64,000 nt of DNA, from assembly GCF_014529945.1 (NCBI RefSeq), contig NZ_JACVFB010000005.1, forward strand, positions 186,001-250,000. The letters are read 5' to 3'. Origin of the DNA: Chitinophaga varians. Lineage in GTDB: Bacteria > Bacteroidota > Bacteroidia > Chitinophagales > Chitinophagaceae. Positions 1-7,680 of this stretch are shown one piece after another (within the stretch, counting starts at the first letter, position 1; each line of letters starts with the position of its first letter). A program made the translations under genes and the position numbers. The notes under the pieces were generated by a model. It made no database searches. It saw only the letters and a list, made by a program, of their open reading frames with translations, and was not told the origin of the DNA.

Positions 1-374
1 ACTTTACCGGCCACACCTGCGTGAACTGCCGTAAGTTCGAAAAATCAGTGCTGTCCAATCCGGCGGTGATGAAGATCCTGCGCAATGATTTCATTGTGGC
101 TTCTTTGTATACCGACGAGAAGACTTCCCTGCCGGAAGCGGAGCAATATGTTTCCAAATTCGACGGTACTAAGATCAAAAACATCGGCCAGAAAAATCTG
201 GACCTGGAAGCTACCCACTTCAAACGTAACTCCCAGCCGTACTACATTCCTGTAGACCTGACAGGTGCTGCGCTGGTGAATAAAGGTTATGGTTATGATC
301 CGAAGGAAGATGCCAACGCCTTTATCGAATACCTGGAAAGTGCGAAAGCTGAATTTGCCAAAAGACAGAAATAA
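1..374 (+). CDS. DsbD-like thiol:disulfide interchange protein, C-terminal part (5' end outside window)
   Basis: The reading frame is open from the first bases of the window, so this is the 3' end of a longer gene. The visible part begins FTGHTCVNCRKFE, a thioredoxin-like CxxC site (C-V-N-C) of the kind found in the C-terminal domain of Bacteroidota DsbD-family proteins, followed by a compact alpha/beta thioredoxin fold of about 120 residues. Such a domain takes electrons from a membrane domain and reduces periplasmic disulfides. The membrane part must lie upstream and cannot be seen. The stop codon is immediately followed by an 8-nt-phased repeat and a terminator shared with the converging hisS. 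A stand-alone thioredoxin-fold protein is the alternative. Confidence 0.75.
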   Translation, partial: FTGHTCVNCRKFEKSVLSNPAVMKILRNDFIVASLYTDEKTSLPEAEQYVSKFDGTKIKNIGQKNLDLEATHFKRNSQPYYIPVDLTGAALVNKGYGYDPKEDANAFIEYLESAKAEFAKRQK

Positions 375-488
375 TTTGGTTATTTGACCATTTGGTCATT
401 TTGATATTAAAAAAGCGGAGATCAGTGTTATGCTGATCTCCGCTTTTTTAATATCAAAATAATCAAATGACTAAATAATAAAATCTTC
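374..488. repeat. Mirrored octamer array around a terminator hairpin
   Basis: Four ATTTNNNN octamers run in exact 8-nt phase at 374-405 (ATTTGGTT, ATTTGACC, ATTTGGTC, ATTTTGAT), starting at the last base of the stop codon of the left gene. A GC-rich hairpin follows, then four AAATNNNN octamers at 457-488 (AAATAATC, AAATGACT, AAATAATA, AAATCTTC). The right arm runs through the stop codon and last codons of hisS, so read on the sense strand of either gene the array is (ATTTNNNN)n at the 3' end. See the findings for the family. Confidence 0.8.
409..449. terminator. Bidirectional intrinsic terminator between converging genes
   Basis: Perfect 17-bp stem (A6 GCGGAGATCAG at 409-425 with its complement at 433-449) around the 7-nt loop TGTTATG. 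There is a run of T on the 3' side in both directions, as expected for a terminator serving the DsbD-like gene and hisS. Confidence 0.9.
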
Positions 489-1826
489 CAGTTGTTCCGC
501 TTTGATTTTCTCCTGCTGGCCGGTGTTGAAGTTTTTCACTGCGATGAGGCCTTCCTGGAGTTCCGCTTCGCCGAGGATGATCACATAGGGGATACCTCTT
601 TTATTGGCGTATTTGAGCTGTTTGTCCATTTTGGCGTTCTCGTGGAAGAGTTCTGCCGCGATGCCTTTGGCGCGGAGCTGCATCATGTAACGGAAGCAGG
701 TGCGGGCACTTTCATCGCCCAGGTTGAGGAACAGTACTTTGGTGGACTGTTGTGCTTCCTCGGGGAACAGCTGTAGTTCTTCCAGTACGTCATAGATGCG
801 GTCTACCCCGAAGGAGATGCCTACGCCGGAGATGCCTTTCAGGCCGAAGAGGCCGGTGAGGTCGTCGTATCGTCCACCGCCGCCGATGCTGCCCATTTTC
901 ACGGTCGGGGGAGCTTTTACTTCCACGATCATGCCGGTGTAGTAGTTGAGGCCGCGGGCCAGGGTAACGTCGATTTCCGGTGTGGTATGGAAGGAGCCGA
1001 AGCCGGAGTTGAGCACATAAGACAGTTCCTCGATGCCTTTGAGGGCAGTAGGGGATGACTGGAGCAGGGTTTTGAGCTGCGCCAGTTTCTCTTCGCTGGT
1101 ACCGTTGATGGCGAGGAAAGTCTCGATGGTGGCGATGTCCGCGTCGGTCAGTCCTCTGGTGGCCAGTTCCTTGCGTACGCCTTCTGCGCCGATTTTATCC
1201 AGTTTATCGATGGAGATGGTGATATCCGTGAGCAGTTCCGGTTTGCCGATTACTTCAGCGAGGCCACTCAGTATTTTGCGGTTATTGATGCGTAGTTCGT
1301 AGCCTTGCAGGCCCAGTTTAGTGAGCACGGTATCGTAGATGAGGAGCAGTTCCACTTCGTTGAGGAGGGAGTTGCTGCCTACCACGTCTGCGTCGCACTG
1401 ATAGAATTCGCGGTAGCGGCCACGCTGGGGTTTATCGGCGCGCCATACCGGCTGCATCTGGTAGCGTTTGAAGGGCAGGGCCAGATCGTTCTGGTTCATC
1501 ACCACGTACCGGGCAAACGGGATGGTGAGGTCGTACCGGAGGGCTTTCTCCGTGACGGCGGCCACCAGGGATTTATTATCGGTGGCAGCTTGTGCTTTAG
1601 GGAATATATCGCCGTTGTTGAGTATTTTAAACATGAGTTTATCGCCTTCCTCGCCGTATTTGCCGGTGAGGGTGGAGAGGTTCTCCATAGCGGGTGTTTC
1701 GAGTGGCTGGAAGCCGAATACTTCAAATGTTTCGCGGATGGTCCGGAAAATATAGTTGCGTTTTCTGACTACAACCGGGCCAAAATCGCGGGTTCCGTTG
1801 GGAATACCGGGTTTTATCATCTTCAA
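471..1826 (-). CDS. hisS: Histidyl-tRNA synthetase
   Basis: Class II aminoacyl-tRNA synthetase charging tRNA-His in the cytoplasm; 451 residues is normal for the family. The N-terminal GTRDF signature is near residue 11. RYDLTIPF is at 97-104 and motif 2 (RADKPQRGRYREFYQ) at 129-143. The histidine-specific ARGLNYYTG is at 290-298, GGGGRYDDL near 315 and motif 3 (GVGISFGVDRI) near 334-344; an anticodon-binding domain follows. The start could also be the Met two codons later (MIKPGIPNG). It lies 27 nt downstream of the phosphatase gene, probably cotranscribed. Its last codons (ending F-I-I-stop) fall inside an octamer repeat array, so the C-terminus is partly written by the repeat. Confidence 0.97.
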   Translation of the reverse strand: MKMIKPGIPNGTRDFGPVVVRKRNYIFRTIRETFEVFGFQPLETPAMENLSTLTGKYGEEGDKLMFKILNNGDIFPKAQAATDNKSLVAAVTEKALRYDLTIPFARYVVMNQNDLALPFKRYQMQPVWRADKPQRGRYREFYQCDADVVGSNSLLNEVELLLIYDTVLTKLGLQGYELRINNRKILSGLAEVIGKPELLTDITISIDKLDKIGAEGVRKELATRGLTDADIATIETFLAINGTSEEKLAQLKTLLQSSPTALKGIEELSYVLNSGFGSFHTTPEIDVTLARGLNYYTGMIVEVKAPPTVKMGSIGGGGRYDDLTGLFGLKGISGVGISFGVDRIYDVLEELQLFPEEAQQSTKVLFLNLGDESARTCFRYMMQLRAKGIAAELFHENAKMDKQLKYANKRGIPYVIILGEAELQEGLIAVKNFNTGQQEKIKAEQLEDFII

Positions 1827-1853
1827 AAAATATTATAGTGATCGTGGTGGTTA

Positions 1854-2288
1854 CTATTCCTGATCGGCGATGTTTTTACAGGCATCATAGATCAGTTGAT
1901 ATACGGGGGCAAAGAGGGCGTCATCGAACCAGGGGTCCGGTACGTCCTGGTCATCTGTCAGCAGATGTCGTACTTTGGCCTTATCCGCTTCGCTACGGGC
2001 CTTTTTCAGCACGTCGCGATGGTTATTACGGTCCATCACATAGATGCGGTCAAACCGGTCAAAATCGGCCGTTTCAAACTGTCGGGCGGCGAGACCGGAG
2101 ATATCCACGCCCTGGCGCCGTGCTTCCCGGATGGCGCGGTGGTCTGGCGGATGGCCCACATGCCAGTTGCCGGTACCTGCCGAGTCAATTTCCCAGTCCA
2201 GCCCCTTTTCTTGTGCAAGTTGCCGCATAATACCTTCCGCCAGGGGAGAGCGGCAGATATTGCCGAGGCATACCATCAGTATCTTCAT
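1854..2288 (-). CDS. Low-molecular-weight protein-tyrosine phosphatase
   Basis: A 144-residue cytoplasmic phosphatase of the LMW-PTP/arsenate reductase fold. With the start chosen at MKILMVCLGN, the P-loop CX5RS (C7-L-G-N-I-C-R13-S14) sits at the N-terminus as in all family members, and VPDPWFDD provides the DP acid/base loop. An in-frame Met ten codons upstream would add MRPDTQFSET, which is atypical and would overlap a -7-like element, so the internal start is preferred. Substrate unknown: phosphotyrosine on a bacterial tyrosine kinase is usual, a small phosphoester is possible. First gene of a likely two-gene unit with hisS. Confidence 0.93.
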   Translation of the reverse strand: MKILMVCLGNICRSPLAEGIMRQLAQEKGLDWEIDSAGTGNWHVGHPPDHRAIREARRQGVDISGLAARQFETADFDRFDRIYVMDRNNHRDVLKKARSEADKAKVRHLLTDDQDVPDPWFDDALFAPVYQLIYDACKNIADQE

Positions 2289-2606
2289 TGTTTCAGAGAA
2301 TTGCGTATCAGGCCGCAAACCTACAAGTTATTATGGAAATGTTCATCTATTTGCATCTTTTAGTCAACAAAAGCAGTCACGCCGGCTGATATTGCTTTCA
2401 TACAAGGAGCGGATATGTCAACTATAAACATCAGAAAATGATGAAATTTTAAATCAAAAAATTACAACATGTTGAAAAAATGCCTCAAATTGCGTTTCAA
2501 TGGGCATCCGGTAAGGGTTTTGTAGCTTTTTTTTAACATTCCTCTAAAATTCCAGATTCAAGATTAAAAAATATTTTTTTGTATAATTGTAAATCGCAAG
2601 ACGGAA
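2289..2606. other. Divergent intergenic region
   Basis: AT-rich spacer between the divergent phosphatase and small-membrane-protein genes. It holds the possible minus-strand -7 element, a CAACATGTTG palindrome near 2468 and T-rich tracts near 2527 and 2574. No RNA gene or convincing ORF is seen. Confidence 0.5.
2316..2323 (-). promoter_or_regulatory. Possible -7 element for the phosphatase-hisS unit
   Basis: On the minus strand this reads TAGGTTTG, an exact match to the Bacteroidota -7 consensus TAnnTTTG, 28 nt before the chosen ATG. No TTTG or TTG is found 19-21 nt upstream, so support is weak. Confidence 0.3.
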
Positions 2607-2843
2607 ATGCAAGACGAACAAACAAACAGGCTACCGGAAAACAGGTACAGGCCTATGGGTGAACTGATAAGAGGTATCTTCTTTATTCTCTTCGGGCTTT
2701 TCGCAATCTTCGCGGAGAAGCTTGGACTGGGTGAATTCCGCATATCCCCGCAATGGATGATGGTGTTAGGCATTGTATTAATGCTTTATGGTATTTTCAG
2801 GGTATATAATGGTGTACGGAAGTTATTTTTTAACAGGAATTAA
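2607..2843 (+). CDS. Small two-helix inner-membrane protein, unknown function
   Basis: A 78-residue protein with a polar N-terminus of about 20 residues and two hydrophobic segments (roughly 22-42, GIFFILFGLFAIFAEKLG, and 50-68, WMMVLGIVLMLYGIFRV), ending in a basic tail (RKLFFNRN). No catalytic motif is visible and I do not recognise a named family. It lies 13 nt before the PstS-like lipoprotein gene on the same strand, so it may be part of the same envelope module. Confidence 0.7.
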   Translation: MQDEQTNRLPENRYRPMGELIRGIFFILFGLFAIFAEKLGLGEFRISPQWMMVLGIVLMLYGIFRVYNGVRKLFFNRN

Positions 2844-2856
2844 AGAGTTGGAAGAT

Positions 2857-3771
2857 ATGTTTTTCAGGATTACTAAAAAGTATGCTGTATATTTAACAGC
2901 CTTGACATTACTACTGGCGGCCTGCGGCCCCAATCCTAATGCGAAAAAAGTGGATACGGCCACGGAAGGTGAAATACGTATCAGCGTGGATGAGACGTAC
3001 AAACCGCTGCTGGATTCGGAAATTAAGGTGTTTGAATCACTGTATCCGAAAGCACATATTATCCCTTCCTACAAACCGGAAGCGGAGTGCTTTAAAGATC
3101 TTTTAGATGATAGTGCCCGCATGATTATCGTGACACGCGATTTTAATGCCGCCGAACGTGATTACTTTAAAAAGATAAAGATCACACCACAAAGCCTGAT
3201 GCTGGCGTGGGACGCGCTGGCGCTGGTGGTGAATCACGCTAACCCTGATTCCATCCTGACGATGGACCAGGTACGTGGAATTATGGACGGCACGAATAAT
3301 GAAAGAAAATGGCAACTGGTGTTTGATAATGCCAACTCGAGCACCGTACGTTATATTCAGGATTCCATCAATAAAGGTAAACCTTTGCCAGCCAATACCA
3401 TGGCAGCCAAGACTAACCCGGAAGTGATAGATTACGTTTCCAAAAACAAGGACGCAATCGGCGTGATAGGCGTGAGCTGGATCTCTGATCCCAGCGATTC
3501 ACTGGCCCTCGCATTCACCAACAAAGTGTCTGTTGTAAAGCTGAGAGCGGATAATGGTTCGGAATTTGTATTGCCTTATCAGGCTTACATTGGTATCGGA
3601 TCCTATCCATTAAAACGTGGCTTCTACTTTTGTCTGAAAGAGCCTTACCATGGTTTAGGCTCGGGATTTGCTACCTTCCTTGGTAGTTATGAGGGCCAAC
3701 TCGTGATCAAACAGGCCCGCTTGTTCCCGGCAAGATTGAACGTGGTATTCAGGGAAGCCAACCTTAAATAG
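2857..3771 (+). CDS. PstS-like periplasmic substrate-binding lipoprotein
   Basis: 304 residues starting at MFFRITKKY. An in-frame start 69 nt upstream exists but would place the signal peptide inside the protein. The signal ends in the lipobox LLAAC with the lipidated Cys at 23. The rest resembles the phosphate-binding PBP-like fold: RISVDETYKPLLDSEIKVFE near residue 40, a ligand-loop candidate IIVTRDFN, and an IGVIGVSW segment. No pstCAB transport genes are nearby. In Bacteroidota such orphan PstS-like lipoproteins often sit beside ExbB/ExbD/TonB genes and a TPR protein; here only the TPR partner is seen, so a phosphate-transport role is not assured. Confidence 0.75.
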   Translation: MFFRITKKYAVYLTALTLLLAACGPNPNAKKVDTATEGEIRISVDETYKPLLDSEIKVFESLYPKAHIIPSYKPEAECFKDLLDDSARMIIVTRDFNAAERDYFKKIKITPQSLMLAWDALALVVNHANPDSILTMDQVRGIMDGTNNERKWQLVFDNANSSTVRYIQDSINKGKPLPANTMAAKTNPEVIDYVSKNKDAIGVIGVSWISDPSDSLALAFTNKVSVVKLRADNGSEFVLPYQAYIGIGSYPLKRGFYFCLKEPYHGLGSGFATFLGSYEGQLVIKQARLFPARLNVVFREANLK

Positions 3772-3809
3772 TCAAAAAACACAACTAAAACTAAAAAACC
3801 AGATTGCAA

Positions 3810-5564
3810 ATGAACAGACGGAAAAGTTTACTCGTAGCATTGCTGTGCGCCGCCTCCGGCAGTGTGATGGCTCAATCTGTGCAGGATGGATTGAAAGACC
3901 TGTATTATGGTAAAAACCTGTCCGCCAAACAGACCTTTGAGAAAGTAATTGCTGCGAAACCAACTGAAGACAAAGCTTACTATTACATGGGTATAGCACA
4001 ACTCGCTATGGAAGATGTAGCCGGCGCTACTGCCACCTTCCAGAAGGGTTTGCAGGCCGTGCCAACTTCTGCATTGCTGCAAGCTGGTATGGGCCGTATC
4101 GATCTGATAAAAGGCGATGCTGCCGCTGCTAAAGCTAAATTTGAAGCTGCTACCGCTGCTACCCAGGGCCGTGATGGCGACGTAGCCCGCGCCATTGCTG
4201 ATGCCAACACAGAAGTAAAAGGCGGTGACCGCGCTTATGCCCTCACTGTAATGGACAAGCTCCTGAACAACGAAGGCCGTAAGAAAAAAGATATGTACAC
4301 CGCTACGCCGGCTGACTATATCGAACAAGGTGACGCTTACCGTTACCTCGGTGGTGAAAACGGTGGTAAAGCGATCGCTGCTTATGAAAAAGCACTGGAG
4401 CTGGACGCCAACAGCGCTGAAGCCGTGATGAAACAAGGCCTCGTAAACTACAATGCGAGACTGAAAGCGGAAGCAGTGGCCGACTGGACCAAAGCAACCA
4501 ATATGGACCCGAACTATGCTCCTGCATTCAATGAGCTGTTCCTGTTCTATACTACGCCGAAAAAAGATCAGCTGTCATGGGAAAAAGCGGCTGAATACCT
4601 GGAGAAATACATGGCGATCGCTGACCCTGCAGATAAAACCAAAAATGAATACCTGGCTGCTTCCGTAGCATTCTTCAAGAAAGACTACGACGGCGCTATC
4701 AATAAAGGTAAAGCTGCAATGGCCACTGCCAACGAGTTTTACAAAAACAAATTCAGCCTGCTGGTAGGTGATGCTTACCTGCAGAAAGGTGACTCTCTGA
4801 GCGCGAAAAAAGTAATGGATGATTATGTACTCGCCGCAGGTGAAGGCAAGCTGGACTCCAGCGACTACAAACTGCTGAGCACTATCTACATCCGCCTGAA
4901 ATCTTCTGATTCCGCTACACAGGAGCAGTATACCAACAAGGCACTGGGTTACCTGGAGAAATTCGCTTCTTCCACTACCGCCAAAGATCCGGAAACTTTC
5001 ACCCAGATCGCTGACGCGCTGCAATCTGCGAGAAAATTCGAACAGGCCGGTGACTGGTATGAAAAAGCCAATGAACTGCGCCTGGCCAATAAAGAGCAAC
5101 TGAGCGCCAGGGATTATTTCAACGTAGGTATCAACTATTACTACGCTGGCGTGAACGTAACTCCTTACGACACTGCGCTGATCAACAAGTCTGACATCGC
5201 GTTCCAGAAAGTGATCGACGTGAAACCTGACCTGGGTACCGGTTACTACTGGAGAGGCCGTGCTAACTTCGCAAAAGATCCGCAGGCACAGTCTGGCGTG
5301 GCTAAACCTTTCTATGATAAATACATAGAAATCACTGAGCCACTGGGTCCGGAGAAAAACAAACCAACGCTGACTTTCGCGTATACTTACGAGCTGTTGT
5401 ACTACTACTTCAAGGAAGACAAAGCTAACGTAACAATATGGGCTGATAAACTGGCTGCTATCGATCCGAATAACGTAACCGTTAAACAGGTAAGAGAAAA
5501 CATGGCCAGCCGTGAAAAAGCAGCTGCTAAGCCGGCTACAAAACCAGCTACCAATAAAAAATAA
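3810..5564 (+). CDS. Periplasmic tetratricopeptide-repeat protein
   Basis: 584 residues with a signal peptide (MNRRKSLLVALLCAASGSVMAQ) and consecutive TPR-like helix pairs, for example KAYYYMGIAQLAMEDVAGA and AIAAYEKALELDANSAEA. An Ala/Lys/Pro/Thr tail (AAAKPATKPATNKK) closes the protein. No enzyme domain is seen, so it is probably a scaffold or adaptor in the periplasm. The start is the ATG at 3810; a TTG two codons upstream is less likely. It lies 38 nt after the PstS-like gene and ends at a strong terminator. Codon use (GCT, GGT, CTG, AAA) looks like that of a well expressed gene. Confidence 0.85.
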   Translation: MNRRKSLLVALLCAASGSVMAQSVQDGLKDLYYGKNLSAKQTFEKVIAAKPTEDKAYYYMGIAQLAMEDVAGATATFQKGLQAVPTSALLQAGMGRIDLIKGDAAAAKAKFEAATAATQGRDGDVARAIADANTEVKGGDRAYALTVMDKLLNNEGRKKKDMYTATPADYIEQGDAYRYLGGENGGKAIAAYEKALELDANSAEAVMKQGLVNYNARLKAEAVADWTKATNMDPNYAPAFNELFLFYTTPKKDQLSWEKAAEYLEKYMAIADPADKTKNEYLAASVAFFKKDYDGAINKGKAAMATANEFYKNKFSLLVGDAYLQKGDSLSAKKVMDDYVLAAGEGKLDSSDYKLLSTIYIRLKSSDSATQEQYTNKALGYLEKFASSTTAKDPETFTQIADALQSARKFEQAGDWYEKANELRLANKEQLSARDYFNVGINYYYAGVNVTPYDTALINKSDIAFQKVIDVKPDLGTGYYWRGRANFAKDPQAQSGVAKPFYDKYIEITEPLGPEKNKPTLTFAYTYELLYYYFKEDKANVTIWADKLAAIDPNNVTVKQVRENMASREKAAAKPATKPATNKK

Positions 5565-5581
5565 CATGAACTGCTTGTCAT

Positions 5582-5616
5582 AAAAAAGCCCCGGGCCGTA
5601 TGGTCCGGGGTTTTTT
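5582..5616 (+). terminator. Intrinsic terminator after the TPR gene
   Basis: Stem A6-GCCCCGGGCC / GGTCCGGGG-T6 with a GTAT tetraloop and one G-T pair, followed by a T run. It starts 17 nt after the TPR stop codon. Confidence 0.9.
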
Positions 5617-6126
5617 ATTGGGGGTATAACTCCTCCGTGCCGGAAATAAAGCAGGGGTATTTGCTGTCAGATTGGCATTTTGAACTTCCGGCAGGACGGT
5701 TTTTCCTATCACGGTCAATTGCCGGCGGGGAATGAAGGAATCGATGGCCGGGCCGGTAGGAGCGGACGCAGCGGGGTGTTACCGGTTTATCTACGGCGAT
5801 AGCCTTGCTGATCATTGATCTATCCTGGTGATCTGCGATAGGGCTTGACAAAATGACGGGTACGCTGCGGTGTAAAAGGCCTATTTATATTTACGTTAAT
5901 TGTTATATCTAACTGTTAATCAGGACCCTACTGCGTTATTCATTGTGTAAAAAGCACAAAAAGGCTTTAAATGCTTGCTTCCGGCGGATGAACCGGTAAT
6001 TGCCCGAATGGTTTCCGTGGTTTCCGGTTGGCAAAAAAAGATAATATTTTAACGACTAAATAGATTTGATATTTGGTTTAGTTACAGTATTTTTGCGAAT
6101 TCGGACAATGTTTTATCGGGAAGCTT
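5617..6126. other. Long intergenic region before the nuo operon
   Basis: 510 nt without a credible gene; a 78-codon frame on the minus strand lacks domain-like composition. Apart from the nuo promoter at its right end I see no repeat array, tRNA or riboswitch-like structure. The last 250 nt are AT-rich. Confidence 0.5.
6065..6095 (+). promoter_or_regulatory. Promoter of the nuo operon
   Basis: TTTG at 6065-6068, a 19-nt spacer and TATTTTTG at 6088-6095. This fits the Bacteroidota sigma consensus TTTG-N19-21-TAnnTTTG exactly. Transcription would start near 6100, giving a leader of about 25 nt before nuoA. Confidence 0.75.
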
Positions 6127-6522
6127 ATGTATACAGATACTGTATTTTTGTCAGCAACGACTACTCCTTTTAGCTATTTCCCTATAGTACTGCAATTACT
6201 TGCTGCTTTAGGTTTTGTTGGGATCACCATGCTAGCCACTCACTTTTTGGGACCCAAGCGTAAAACAAGTGATAAGCTTATTAACTTTGAAAGTGGAATT
6301 GAGCAGCGCGGCAATGCGAGGCAGCCGGTGGCCATCAAGTACTTTCTGACGGCTATTCTCTTTGTCTTATTCGATGTGGAAGTAATCTTTTTCTACCCGT
6401 ATGCTGTTAATTTCAGATCGCTGGGTTGGGAAGGATTTGTTGCTGTGTTGATGTTTGTGGGCTTCTTCCTTTGTGGTTTTATCTACATCGTGAAGAAAGG
6501 CGCCCTGAAGTGGGAAGACTAA
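6127..6522 (+). CDS. nuoA: NADH:quinone oxidoreductase subunit A
   Basis: 131-residue membrane subunit of complex I with three hydrophobic segments. The conserved loop ESGIEQRGNARQPVAIKYFL (about residues 57-76) is followed by LFDVEVIFFYPYAV, whose acidic residues line the quinone/proton junction region. First gene of the operon, close behind the promoter. Length and motifs are standard. Confidence 0.97.
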   Translation: MYTDTVFLSATTTPFSYFPIVLQLLAALGFVGITMLATHFLGPKRKTSDKLINFESGIEQRGNARQPVAIKYFLTAILFVLFDVEVIFFYPYAVNFRSLGWEGFVAVLMFVGFFLCGFIYIVKKGALKWED

Positions 6523-6547
6523 TCTTAAACCTTTAAATCTTAATCCA

Positions 6548-7111
6548 ATGGCTCGTCCGGTTCAATATAATACCAATGTGAAGATGGTGGAAATCCCTGA
6601 GGGATATTCCGGTGAAGGGTTTTATGCCACCTCATTTGATAAGGCCATCGGTCTGGCGCGTAAGAACTCCATCTGGCCTTTACCATTCGCTACCTCCTGC
6701 TGTGGTATCGAATTTATGGCTACGATGGCGGCTACCTACGATCTGGCCCGTTTCGGCGCAGAACGTATGGCATTTACGCCGCGTCAGTGTGACCTGCTGA
6801 TGGTAATGGGTACCATTTCCAAAAAGATGGGCCCTATCGTACGTCAGGTATACCTGCAGATGGCTGAGCCACGCTGGGTAATGGCCGTGGGTGCCTGTGC
6901 CTGCAGTGGTGGTATTTTTGATACTTACTCTGTTTTACAAGGAATTGACCAGGTGATTCCGGTAGATGTGTATGTTCCGGGATGCCCTCCCAGACCAGAA
7001 GGCATCATCGACGGTTTCATGAAAATACAACAGCTGGTGGGCAATGAAAGCCTGCGTCGCCGCAACTCCGATCGTTATAAAGAACTGATGGAGTCTTACG
7101 GTATCAAATAG
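6548..7111 (+). CDS. nuoB: NADH:quinone oxidoreductase subunit B (N2 iron-sulfur cluster)
   Basis: 187-residue peripheral subunit carrying the terminal 4Fe-4S cluster N2 that reduces quinone. The ligands are visible: tandem C51-C52 (ATSCCGIEF), C117 (GACACS) and C146 (VPGCPPRPE). It lies 25 nt after nuoA and is followed by a heptamer repeat before nuoC. Confidence 0.98.
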   Translation: MARPVQYNTNVKMVEIPEGYSGEGFYATSFDKAIGLARKNSIWPLPFATSCCGIEFMATMAATYDLARFGAERMAFTPRQCDLLMVMGTISKKMGPIVRQVYLQMAEPRWVMAVGACACSGGIFDTYSVLQGIDQVIPVDVYVPGCPPRPEGIIDGFMKIQQLVGNESLRRRNSDRYKELMESYGIK

Positions 7112-7120
7112 GGTGTGAAT

Positions 7121-7141
7121 GGTAACTTGTAACTCGTAAAT
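7121..7141 (+). repeat. Heptamer array between nuoB and nuoC
   Basis: Three 7-nt units in phase, GGTAACT, TGTAACT, CGTAAAT, beginning ten bases after the nuoB stop codon and ending just before nuoC. The units resemble those at nuoG/nuoH and nuoJ/nuoK. Confidence 0.55.
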
Positions 7142-7153
7142 CATTTATTGTTA

Positions 7154-7669
7154 ATGTCTTTAACAAACGAACGCATACAACAACGCCTGACGGAGAAGTT
7201 CGGGGATGTACTGACCGGTTTTGAAGAACCGTTTGGGATGCTCACCTTCACCGCACAGAAAGATTATAACCTGAAAGTAATGCAATTCCTGTTTGATGAT
7301 GAGGAATTGCGTTTTCGTTTTCTGACAGACATCACAGCGGTACATTATCCCGAACGTAAAGGGGAGGAGCTGTGCGTGGTATATCACCTGCACAACTTCG
7401 TGGACAATGTACGACTGCGCCTTAAAGTATATACGCCGGTGGCAGCGCCGAAAGTATTTACTGCTACCAGCCTGTATGAATCTGCCAACTGGATGGAGCG
7501 CGAAACGTACGATTTCTTCGGGGTGGATTTTGTAGGGCATCCTAACCTGATCCGTGTCCTCAACGTGGATGAAATGACCTATTTCCCCATGCGTAAGGAG
7601 TTCCCGCTGGAAGATCCCATGCGTACCGACAAAGACGACGAAATGTTTGGCAGGGGCGGTCACTTTTAA
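7154..7669 (+). CDS. nuoC: NADH:quinone oxidoreductase subunit C
   Basis: 171-residue 30-kDa-type subunit of the peripheral arm. The signature ERETYDFFGVDFVGHPNL followed by RVL lies near residues 117-138, and the C-terminal RKEFPLEDP is typical. The ATG at 7154 is preferred over an in-frame TTG two codons upstream. It is separate from nuoD, unlike the fused nuoCD of enterobacteria. Confidence 0.96.
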   Translation: MSLTNERIQQRLTEKFGDVLTGFEEPFGMLTFTAQKDYNLKVMQFLFDDEELRFRFLTDITAVHYPERKGEELCVVYHLHNFVDNVRLRLKVYTPVAAPKVFTATSLYESANWMERETYDFFGVDFVGHPNLIRVLNVDEMTYFPMRKEFPLEDPMRTDKDDEMFGRGGHF

Positions 7670-7680
7670 TCAATTAGGCT

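Noticed and set aside
4575..5567. A 330-codon open frame on the minus strand opposite the TPR gene
   Set aside because: It arises from the biased codons of a highly expressed gene; it has no domain-like pattern and no promoter.
5615..5851. A 78-codon minus-strand frame in the spacer before nuoA
   Set aside because: Arg/Pro/Ser-rich composition without hydrophobic pattern or neighbours; it starts in AT-poor noncoding DNA and ends at the TPR terminator.
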